A DNA stretch of 64,000 nt from Rhyacophila brunnea. Taxonomy: Eukaryota > Arthropoda > Insecta > Trichoptera > Rhyacophilidae. Of this stretch, positions 32,764 to 44,700 are shown in pieces (the first letter of the stretch is position 1; each line of letters begins with the position of its first letter). Under the pieces are notes generated by a model. That model was not told the origin of the DNA. It saw only the letters and a program-made list of their open reading frames with translations, and searched no databases. Made by a program: the position numbers and the translations under genes. The DNA lies in assembly GCA_022495005.1 (NCBI GenBank), contig JAGYXB010001582.1:21773-85772 (forward strand), given 5' to 3'.

Positions 32764-35700
32764 TCAACTTTCGACTTCCATATAGTCCATTTCTAAAGCG
32801 GCAATATCCTCCCGCGCCTCGTCAAACTCCCCCTCCTCCATCCCTTCCCCAACAAAATGGTGAACAAACGCCCGTTTTCGATACATCAGATCGAATTTCC
32901 TCCTGAGACTCGTCCAAGCCGTGCAGATGGCCGTACTGTTGGACAGCATCACCACAGATCGCTGCACCGCGGCCAGGTCTCCTCCGGGTACTGTAGTGGG
33001 CGGCTGGTAATTTATTCCAATCTGAAACATCAAACTCATTAATATGTACATCAATCAATCTGCTCTAAGTCATATTATTTAGTCTTTGACGTTGAAGATC
33101 TTCTATAGAGATGGAGCCTAAATAATATGAAAGTGGATGAAATGGTTTCTAAGGCTAATGATTAAATTATGTGCAAGTAACTTTTGTGCTCTGAGGTTTA
33201 TTTAGTAGAGTAGGTACCACAAGTTTTTAATACAATGGACCCTCATTTAAATAAACAATCGCAAATAGTACATCAAAACAGGATGCCACCTTATGCTTTC
33301 AAGTTTCAATGCTACCAAGGTATAGAATGTTAATTTTTCTATGGCTACCAATTCAACCACACTGAAAATATTCTGGAATCACCATTGTGTAATAATAGTG
33401 TAAAAGTTCATAGCAATCCTTCTAGATCAGCGGTTCTCAAACTGGGGTCCGCGAAGCGGTTTCGTCTGCGAAACGTCTGATCACGGTTGATTTCATCACG
33501 TAAAACCATTAATATATTTTGAGAACACAAACACTTGCAGGTGCATGGGTTTTGAAGATTTTATTGGAATTTTCAGCATAGGCATTTGGACGCCAAAAAT
33601 TCGCAGATCACCGAAAAAATTCTGCAGACCACCGATTGGGAAACACTGTAGATTTTACTACAAACTCTGGTATTATATTTGCTTTTCCCTCCACCACTCG
33701 CCACGTCTCCACACTTGTTATGCAGGTATATACCATGACATATTGAATGTTAAGCGCCCTTCAATGTTGTGCTGAGAGTGTCCCAGGTGAAGTTTCCCAA
33801 GACCTTGGTTGGCCTTCAGTGTGCGTGATTCCTATTCTGATTTTTATGCTAATGTCTTACAAGATGTCTTTTAAGTCTTATCTTTGTCTACTAGTTTTCT
33901 GATAATAAATTCCTTTACTCATTGATTAAACCGGCAGAAGTTGAACAATATTATTTTAATAAAAACAGTTTGCAAACTTAATAAAAGCAATGAAATGGGA
34001 GTGTATTATTTACCTTAAATCCAGTTGGTGACCAATCAACAAACAATACGGAGTGTTTGCTTTTGATGCTGTTGATTGCCACGTTGACATCCGTCGGCGT
34101 GACATTCCCTCGGAAGAGGAGACAGCACGACATATATTTTCCCGTTCTCGGATCGCACTTCACCATCTGGTTACTAGGTTCGAAACACGAACTGACCAAT
34201 TGATGGGTAGAGAGGTTCTCGAAGTACGCTTTCGACGCCGGAATAAAGGGTGCATAGGTGACCAAAGGGAAATGTATTCTCGGATACGGCACGAGATTTG
34301 TCTGAAACTCTACTAAATCCACATTCAGCGAGCCGTCAAATCGAAGTGATGCTGTCACGCATGATACCACCTTTAATAAAATGAAAACTCAATAATAAAA
34401 TGATTATTAGGTGTATTAGATACTTGCACAAAATTCAGACTCTGCCAGAACCGTCAGCTGCCTGTTCAACGTTCAACGTCCTAACAGTGCTTTTAACATA
34501 AATGTGGAGTTATCTTGTGTCAACATATGAATGAACATTTAAATGTCAAATAAATCAATATTAAATTAGTATTATTTTCAAAGTCTTTGGTCTAAATATT
34601 AGATAAAAAAGATATTTCGTTTGATAAAATATACGTGAGTATTGAACTTTTGACAATATTCTATTATCAACATGTGCATTACATATATGTTAAATTTAAC
34701 TTTCACTGAAACTAAAACATTGTAATATTATATAAAATATATATTCGGTAAAACTTTCTAATAAACTTTTGTAATTGAAATACAAATTTATAAGTATTTA
34801 GTAGCGAAATGCAACTTTCTTAAATCAATATTTTTTTGATACAGAATTTAATTATTTTTATTATCCTAAGTTCTATTATCATTTTTTACCATTAAATTAT
34901 TGCTAAAATGATTAGTGAAAAAACTATTTTATATTATAAAATAATATAAATTTTGTAATTTCGGGGTAAAAGTGCTTTGCCAGTTTGGTTGCTGCTGAGA
35001 TATTATAATTATTTTTAGTGTGTTTCCTGACTATAAAAGTGGCTATTTATCCAATATGTTACTTGACCACCATAAAGGCGGTCGCAATTAGTTCTTCATA
35101 ATAATATGATGCTGAATGTCGACAACTCATATACCAAATGTATTTATTTAAGAGCATACTTCAGTGAAACGGCAAATAATTTTCAACTATAGGTGCGACG
35201 AAATTTCGGACTCGCTGCCAATCGGAGAGCGATAGTCGAGCTGTGAACATGTCAATTTGTTCTGTGATGGCGTCGGGGGAATTAATTCTTAAATCGTGTA
35301 AAGATGACTAAAAAATGTTACCCATTTATTTGAAAAAGGAAACATGTCAATGAATATATTATTATTATTACTAATAGAACAATAAACATATTATGTTTTG
35401 TTTTGCACGCATTGTTTGCACAATCTTCGCGTCGCGTAGTCACGATCGTTTTAGACCGTGCCCCAACTGAAGTATAGCCTTAAAACACACGAAACACCCA
35501 TAATTTGACCTCAAAGAACCCTGGGATTCCGCGGAATACCATTTGGGGGAAACTAATGTAAAAAAATCACACTACCCTTCATCTTAACGATAGGTAGGGA
35601 GGCCCACCAATCATCCTGGTCTGGGGGCCCACTTCCGGATGTGGGGGCCATGGCTGAGATAATCGGTTTTGAAATAAATCACAGTTTTAAATACTCTTGC

Positions 35701-38700
35701 TTAGAAGTTAATTGGTGTATCTTTTTTTATTTCTTTTACATTATTTATGTACCTATAATTAAGTTTTTACATACAGTTAAAAATTACTTTAACCTTCTCT
35801 ATGCCTCATGATATTACTATGGCAGTATCTGACAAGCCGCAGATTTTTAACGATACACGTTGAATGTAGACGACAATCGCTGTAATACCGGTAATTTGTG
35901 GCATAGTATTTCATAATCATTCAAACAGATGTCAATGTGTGTTTAATTTTTTAGATTATGCAAATCAATCGACTGTGGCCAATAATTTGAGTTTAAAGTC
36001 GGACGAGATAACTCGCGAAATTTGTATGTGCGGCTTGTCGATCACGGCCTCATAGAGGGAGAAAACTCGCTGAAGAAATAAAACCAGTTAACAATTTAAG
36101 CTATTTCTACAAATTAAGGTATCTATTTATTTTGCTTACATAATGTGACAAAATCTGTGATATAAAAAAAAAATAGCACAATTATTATTCTTTACATACG
36201 AGGGTGGGTCAATAAGTCCTTAGAAAAGCCGACAGGTGGCGCGACTAGTACTGTAAGCGGTTTGTTTTCATGCAGCGGCACTACCGATTCAGTATGCTGC
36301 GAAGTTTCAATCAGATTGGTCGGTTGTTGTGTGTTTCTCGTACATTTAAAAAAAAAATTTGCTTGTGGAAAATGGAAAAATGGAAAATGGAGAAAATTGA
36401 GTTTAGAGCTATTATTAAACATTTTAATATAAAAGGGTTAACAGCAAAGGAAATAAAAAATGAGTTGGATTTAGTTCACGGCATATCTGCTCCTTCACTT
36501 GCAACTATTTATAACTGGTTAATGAATTTAAACGTGGTCGTACATCAACAAAGGATGAACCACGCTCAGGACGTCCTGTAGAGGTGACTACACCAGAAAT
36601 TATCAATAAAATCCACGATATGGTGTTAAGTGACCGAAGATTAAAGTTGAGTGAGATAATTGAGGTTACAGGGATCTCAAAAGGTAGCGTCATTTCTATT
36701 TTACATTACAAATTGGGCATGAAAAATATTTCTGCAAGATGGGTGCCGCGTTTGCTCACAGTCGACAATAAACGCAATAGGGTGGTGGCCTCTAAAGCCC
36801 CGTTGTCGCTCATGCAACGCAATCCGGATGAATTTTTTCGTCGCTTTGTGACTGTAGATGAAACATGGATACACCACTATACTCCCGAGACGAAAGAACA
36901 GTCAAAGCAGTGGATTGCGAAGGCGAACCATGTCCAAAGAAGGCGAAAACCGTAAAATCAGCTGGTAAGGTTATGGCTACTGATACACCCCTGTTACAGG
37001 CGGGCTTCTCCCGGTGTAAAATAATCATTTAGTAGCTCAAGTCGAAACGTAACCCTGACCTCTAGAAACGGCTTCATAAAACATCTAATCTGATTCCTTG
37101 CTCAACCACGTAAGTATTTTTTAATTTAAAAAGTATAAATGATGATGGATGAAAGCGATAATTTTAAGACTAAATATAAGTATTTAAATATAATAAATTT
37201 TGCCGCTCATTGTGCGTGAAATCCTCGCGCGCCGGCGCCAGGGTCAGGCTCGTGATTCGCCGAATCAAAGATCACGCGATAAAATTTGGCCAATCACGAG
37301 AGTCCTTTTTGCTGGACGGCGTCGGTACGAGGAATTTAAAAAGAAAAAAAAAAAAATTAGTGAGCGTCCGGTTTTAGAACGATACGGACTGACGACTGTA
37401 ACTGTAAAAAACTACAAAATAACCTTGTCAAACTCAAGATTAAAATATATACCTAATACCAAGTTACACACAAGAAAGTCTTAGTGTTTTATTTAACCAC
37501 AAACATAAATATATAGTTCCTTTTTTTTTGTGAATCCGGGGTTCGATGTACACCTGAGCTAGCCGCTGGAGCCCCGGGGATCTCAATGGCGCCCTGGCAA
37601 CATGAGGCTCGGAAAACGCATGGTTTTCCCGACATCACACCCTGCTCAGCTCTAAAAATCTAATTAAAGTGTTCTACATCTAGACCATAGAACAACTGGT
37701 AACTATCGAGTTCCAGGCGCCTGAAGTACCTAGGACCATGTACCAGGGAAACCAAGGACATGGCCATGAGCGCCCTAGAACTCTTGGAAATGTGAGGCCA
37801 GGCGGGTGGCACAACAATGCCACCTGCACGAAATGGTACGGAGTATCCGACCGGAAGTAAAATGGAAGAAGAAGAGAGACATGAGGAGGCGCCGCGAGCT
37901 GGTGGTCATCTTGGAGCAAGAAGAAGACACTGGATCCTGTGGATGCCCCCCTACCGTGGATCTTCGAAGGAGCGGGTGCAAAAGACGTGAATTTAGTGGA
38001 AATAGTGAATGTTTAAGTGTGAACTCTCGTCAAGCACAAACTAAGTTTTATTATTAGTAAATAAAAGATGCATCAAACGCAAAGCAAAGTTGATTTAGAA
38101 TAATTTTAGATACGTAATGAAATGCAGTCCGCAAAAGTAACAAAAAAAAAATACACGCCTTCGATTCGTACAACGGCCAGTGGCGTGGAGTAAATGTAAA
38201 TCCGCGCGGTAAAAGAGTACGTCGACGCTCGGAAATATTAAATTCAAAACCAATTATAACGCCACGTCGGTAAGACAAAATACAACGAATCAACTTTGCT
38301 CGGCGAGCTGATTAGTTATAAGATATATTGTTTAAAAATATATATAAACATATATAATAATGTGTGAAAGGATGTACGTTTGTGAAAGTATTCGTAACTA
38401 TTTCTTTCGGAGTCGACACTGGCGAGATTACCAAAGAATCCTCAAATCTAAAATAAATGATAACGCCTCGCATATCATTATAAAAAAATATAAATACAGT
38501 ATTATAATACCCTTCAGGACTTTTATAATTTTTGTTTAATACTGAAAAAGAAATAGATGATATGTATTGTAATAATCGTGTGAACAAAAGCGAAGCTGCC
38601 AACGTTCATTATTAAATAATGTGAAAAATAAATGTTAATAATAAAACGTGAGAGGCCCCGCAAATCGGTGCGGCGCGCCTTTGGCGAGAAGGAATCGGAT

Positions 38701-41700
38701 GACATGTCGACTAAACGCGATAACGCCGGGATCGGGCGCGAAAAACATAAAAAAAACCGTCTGGACTAGAAACTTTGAGACGCGCGGCAGAAAATCGAGT
38801 CGCATACGCGCGTAAAACGAAATAACAAATTTTTTAAATAAAACGGGTTTTGCTAGTAAATAAATATAATGAGAGGGTGGAATATTTCAATTTTTAATAT
38901 CAATGTGATTTATACAGTCAATACAATGTTGCAAAATAACTATGGGTATTAGGGTAAAATATTAAAAGTGATAGTAAGTACCATAAGTACAATGGGAAGA
39001 TTTTATATAAAATTAGTAGCTATTTAATGTATGGGTAGGAGTAATTAATAAAGTAAACTCGAATAAATTTAAAGTACAGGAAGTCTAATGAACGAATAAA
39101 TGACTAAAGAAAGAAAAAGAATAAATACAGATGAAGACAATTTGGAAGCACAAAGAGAGCCACCTCTCGAAGTAAGCGCATCCAAAGGCAGCGTAGCCGA
39201 AAATTCATGATACCAAAGCTTGATGGTGTGGAGAGTGCGCACTCTCCTTTCTCGCGCAGGTTCATGGAGAGACTAGGGACGTGACGCCTGAAAGATATCG
39301 TGAAACAACAAGAGGTACCTCCGAAGTGTAACCATCTATAAAAAAAAGGAAAGTGAAAAGGATACTTATTGTGAAAATCCATCCTAGTACCTGTGAGAAA
39401 GCCGTGCCGCCGTCAACGAGCCTGGCCGTTGTACCGCTATACGATGCCTTGCCCGCAGTAATGGGAACAGATGGAGACACAGTACCTGTCCATCTATGAG
39501 GTGATACTCCAGAGACCAGCAGATCAGTGGAAAACTTTCCACAGAAAGATATCCGCTGCTCGAAACGAGCCTGGCTCAATAGTAACGCCACTACCACGCC
39601 CTGGTTGCAAAGGCAGACGACGCCAAACGAGGTACGCTCCTATTGCACCAGAAGAAAAAAAAACGTAACACGAAACTATAATTCCGAACGAGGGCAAACG
39701 TCTACAAATGTAGCCTCTCGGAATACAAAAAAACTGGACAGCCCAAGAGTCGAAGACTGCAGCGCCACGACCCTCCTATAAAAGAACGAGAAGAATAACA
39801 AAAACATTACGAAAACAAAATAAATGCATGACATTACAGGAGAAAAATAAAATAATAATAAATTATGACAAATGATAATAAGAAAGGAAAATAAATCAAA
39901 CTCTGACTTATTCAGGAGCATTGCTTTGAGCAGGAAAATAGTAATTAAAATAAATATAGAAATAATACGTAGTTAGTTGTTTTTTTTTTTTTTTGTTAGA
40001 ATAGTTAGATTGTAGTTGAATTTTTTTATATAAACTGTTATCATGCCATGTATTTAACGGATGAACAAGGAATTGGATGGGTGGCCGATGAGATCAGGGC
40101 GTACCTTTCGACTTTAATCCAGATGGGGCGAATGATACACCCCTGTTACAGGCGGGCTTCTCCCGGTGTAAAATAATCATTTAGTAGCTCAAGTCGAAAC
40201 GTAACCCTGACTTCTAGAAACGGCTTCATAAAACATCTAATCTGATTCCTTGCTCAACCACGTAAGTATTTTTTTTAATTTAAAAAGTATAAATGATGAT
40301 GGATGAAAGCGATAATTTTAAGACTAAATATAAGTATTTAAATATAATAAATTTTGCTGCGCTTGTCGGCAACGTCCAAATTTCGACGCGCCTGCGCCAG
40401 GGTCAGGCTCGTGATTCGCCGAATCAAAGATCACGCGATAAAATTTGGCCAATCACGAGAGTCCTTTTGCTGGATGGCGTCGGTACGAGGAATTTAAAAA
40501 GAAAAAGAAAAAAAAAATTAGTGAGCGTCCGGTTTTAGAACGATACGGACTGACGACTGTAACTGTAAAAAACTACAAAATAACCTTGTCAAACTCAAGA
40601 TTAAAATATATACCTAATACCAAGTTACACACAAGAAAGTCTTAGTGTTTTATTTAACCACAAACATAAATATATCGTTCCCTCTTTTTTTGTGAATCCG
40701 GGGTTCGATGGACACCTGAGCTAGCCGCTGGAACCCCGGGGATCTCACTACTGTATTTTGGGATGCACGTGGAATTATTTTCGTTGACTATTTGGAAAAA
40801 GGAAAAACAATAACAGGGGATTATTATGCATCTTTATTGGACCAGCTAAAAAATAAAATTGAAGAAAAACTGCCTCATTTAAACAGGAAAAAAATCATCT
40901 TTCATCAGGACAATGCCCATGTTCACACATGTTTACGATCAATGGCTAAAATTGAAGAATTGAAGTTCGAATTGGTCGACCACCCACCGTATTCGCCAGA
41001 TTTAGCCCTCAGTGACTTTTTCCTTTTCCCAAACTTAAAAAAATGGCTAAGTGGACAACGTTTTTTTCAAATGAAGAATTCATCGATCGGACAAATGCTT
41101 ATTTTGAGGACCTTCCGAAAACTTATTTTTCTGACGGTTTAAAAAAATTGAGAAACGTCTAACCAAGTGTATTGAGCTCCAAGGAGATTATGTTGAGAAA
41201 TAAAAAAAAAATACAAAAATAAAAACTGTTTTGATGCTTTTTTCTAAGGAATTATTGACCCACCCTCGTACATTGGCATTAAAATCTTAATTTTATAAAA
41301 ACGTGACTTAAGAACTTTTACCCTGCTATCACAGAATTTATAATAGCATGTTATTCATTCTCTACTTATTTAGGTAACATCACCCGTATGTTACATGAAA
41401 TTTTGATAACATCACGCCACGTACAATTCTGCTTCTGTAGGCCTTCCGCCTACGACCTATTCAACTGTGATCGAATCGGTTGGTGATTGATATCACAGAC
41501 TACACTTTATTGATTAAAATCACAAACTCTATGTGGAACACAGATGGTGCAGCGTATTTAAATAATTATAGTACAGTTAACTCTTAGGGTGATTATTTCA
41601 AGTTTTTAATTAACATTAGCACATTAAACCTTGCGCAAACCAAGCTATAATAGATAATAGTCAAAAAATATTCATCTAACTATAAAATATCTAAAATTAT

Positions 41701-44700
41701 GCCTTGTTATCCATTATTATGACTTGTTGCAAACTGGTTAGAAACTAGTCAAGTCGTGAGCCAACCACCATTGAAGCACATTACCGTGATGCACACCAAC
41801 TAGCTGGTATTTTATGTTACAGTGGCATCTCATTGGGTGGATAACCTATCTCCACTGTTTATTTTGGATAATTGTGTTTCTATTATTTTTATATCAGAAG
41901 GCACCTGAAGATATAGTTACCTGTGCATATATTTAGTAGACATTCATGAATAAGGGATGATGATTGTTTACCTGCGCAATCAATCTGTTCAAATTTGTGT
42001 ATGTCGGTCTCGGAACATCCAAATATTTGGCGCAAATGTCATAGCAAGCCTCATTGTCCAGCACAAAGCAAACATCGTCGGAGTCTATGGAACTATGCGA
42101 TGTCAACATTGCATTGTACGGTTCCACAATCAACGGAGAGATCCGGGGAGCGGGGTAAATGGCAAAATCCAGTTTGCTCCGTTTGCCGTAATCGTTGCAC
42201 AGGTGCTCCAAAAGTAAAGACGCAAAGCCCGACCCGGTGCCTCCGCCGAACGCTCGGTAGAGGATGAATCCTTGGAGAGATTCACACTCGTTAGCAACCT
42301 TGCGGACTCGGTCTAGAGTCACGTCGATCATCTCTCTACCCACAGAATAACAGCCTCTCGCATAATTACTAGCCGCGTCTTCCTTCCCTGTTATCAATTG
42401 TTCAGGATGGAATAGATGACGATATGTCCCAGTTCTGATTTCATCTGGAATTATTTATATTTTTTTACCCTACAAACTCTCAAACGGAGCATTTTTAGCC
42501 CACAATGTGAATATAACATAATAAACCTTTTTAACAAAGTATTGATTGTTTGCTTCCAGTTCAAACCCCTTTTATGAATTGGAATGGCTCATTTACGAAG
42601 TACAACTCGGAGCTCTATCAATTAACACAACAAAACAGGAAACAAAAAATAATTCGCTGTTGTTTTTCATAAATCGATGGCTCAGTTCCATAGTACGATA
42701 AGTCAAAATTTCAAGTTTTGAGTTATGTTAGTCATTTATTCATATCGACTGTAGAAAGGAAAAAGGGCATAACCCTCAGTTTTTTCAAAATAGATTTTAT
42801 TGTATAATAACATTGTACACGACTAAATACACAACGTGTTCAAAGGATGTAAGCTGCAAATGCCAATTTATTATCTAAATTTAACTGGCAATTTTTTAAA
42901 ACAGAAGGAGGTGAAGTGGGAAATCATTTTTGTTGGTTTTTCTTTAATCAACTCAATATTAAGATTAGATTATAGCATGCACTCCACGGCTGTCTATATT
43001 GTATTTTAACTTTGACCGAAAACCATAACAAAAATGTTTTTGTGCCTCCTGTAAAATTTGATTTGTGTGGGTTACGTCTTTTTTCCTTTCTACAGTCGAT
43101 ATAAAATTACTAGTTGCCCTCGTAGGGCTGATGTTTTTGTCACTTTTCTACAAGCCAGTATGGTGAGTCAAAACTTTGATCAGCCATTACTCAAAACTAC
43201 TAATTCCTAGTTGTAGCACTATGGAACTGAGCTATCGATATATATATATATCTATTAAATCGATAGATTTTGACATAGCAGCGGATGTGCCGTGCAGATG
43301 AGCCGTTTGATATCACTCCAGCCTAAGGAAAGAAAGGTAAACAAAATACATTACTTATATTGGTAACATCTAATCTCATTAATGTGTACCTTAGATTTGA
43401 ATACGTTTTGAAAACCCATCGAATCTTAGTAATAACATATTATTAGATTGGCTGCGCTCATCTGCAGGTCATCTTCAGGCAGCAGTCTACTTCGCAATTT
43501 GGTTTTTGTCATAGATGAAAATTCTGTCTGTATTCTGTATATACACACATGTATGTTATGCATTCAATACTTCGTTTACTAATGTTGGCTTTACTTTTTT
43601 ATTTGTTCAACCAGAATGTTCATTAAAACAGTAGTGAAGTGCTTCATTACAATGTACAAATTAATTATTTTTGTAGGTTAATAATATTTAAAGAATTCTT
43701 GATGCACGTCTGACTCAAAAATATATTGCATTTATTTTCAATTATATTTGAGGATATCCAAAGAGATTGAAGATATCCCATTTTGGGAATATATCTATCA
43801 AAATGTATGTTATTTTCATACTGTCTGATGACACTATTCTAATTCGCCACTATTACTCTACTGCGCAGACGCAGAATGTCCACATGAAAGCGTGTAGCGT
43901 GTAAAGTAGACCGGCTTCCAACTTTTCTCAGTAGATTATTTACAATCTGTTTGTTAGCTTGTTCGATGATGACACTGGGCGAGTTTACAAGCAGATTGTA
44001 TATTCGCCAACAAGCAGCTTGTAAAGTAGCTCAATGTAATTGAGGCTTTCGTTGTGATTTTTATAAATGTGCGAAACAGTTTTCGTATTGTATGGCCGTC
44101 ACAAGATAACGTTTTTTAAATTTTAACAGTGTCATAATATTCTATTTACCACAGGTGGCTCTCGTGGTGCAGTGCGTAAGGCGCTGGCCTTCCACCTGAG
44201 AGTTCTGGGTTCGATTCTCAGTGAGGACACAATATTTATTTGTTTTTCTCAAAGCCTGGGTGTTTGTGATTGTTCAAAATTACCAACAACCACCTTGTAC
44301 GAAAAAGCAAGGACATGGTTATTAATAATTCTAAAAAAAAATATTCTATTTACTATCCCTAAAGCCTACTCCAGATCAATATACATCAATGTTTGCACTT
44401 GTGCAGATGCATTGAGGTTCAAACAAATGTTTATGTAGTGAATTTGTGTAATGCTAAAAGATTACAATTCTATAACTTTTTTGAGGGCAAATGGATAATG
44501 ACCTAGACTGAGCTACACAATTATTATACCTGAACAATAGCAAACAGCTGCTACAGATCACATTGAGATTTCTTGGTCATGCAGAAACAAAATAATGATC
44601 ATTATAGCGCCTGTACACACGTGCATGGATTTACTGGCACCAATAGTGTGTAAATTAAACTATCGCGATAATAACTGTTTCCACGTAATATTTCTTTCTG

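Larger units (their letters stand above)
36981..40747 (+). mobile_element. LTR retrotransposon without gag-pol (LARD-like), inserted in mariner copy C
   Basis: Two LTRs (36981-37585 and 40133-40747) start TGATACACCC and end GGGGATCTCA (TG...CA), flanked by the 4-bp duplication CTAC (36977-36980, 40748-40751). A primer site and a purine tract lie where expected. The 2.55-kb interior has only short frames; I see no reverse transcriptase, integrase or Gag. It would need proteins from a related autonomous element. The interior is richer in GC and purines than its surroundings. Confidence 0.88.
36387..41203 (+). pseudogene. Mariner transposase, frameshifted and interrupted (copy C)
   Basis: MEKIEFRAI opens the frame. 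A lost A near 36521 shifts it, and the DDE first motif [20 protein letters not shown] is in the next frame. The LTR element then separates it from the second half (TVFWDARG..., [18 protein letters not shown]). Further single-base losses occur near 41075 and 41143. Non-functional. Confidence 0.88.
36199..41268 (+). mobile_element. Mariner element, copy C, split by an LTR element (tubulin intron 3)
   Basis: TA-bounded ends as in copies A and B. Only 36199-36980 and 40752-41268 are mariner; the junction reads ...ttatggctac / ctactgtattttggg, which copies A and B show as continuous. Like copy A it has repeated tggaaaa units before the ATG. It is inserted opposite to the tubulin reading direction. 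Confidence 0.92.

Noticed and set aside
37680..39921. Short ORFs inside the LTR element in mariner copy C
   Set aside because: All under about 110 codons, on both strands, without family motifs or order; consistent with a non-coding interior.
44155..44232. Possible tRNA gene
   Set aside because: A and B boxes are present, but the acceptor ends do not pair and a SINE-like body follows.
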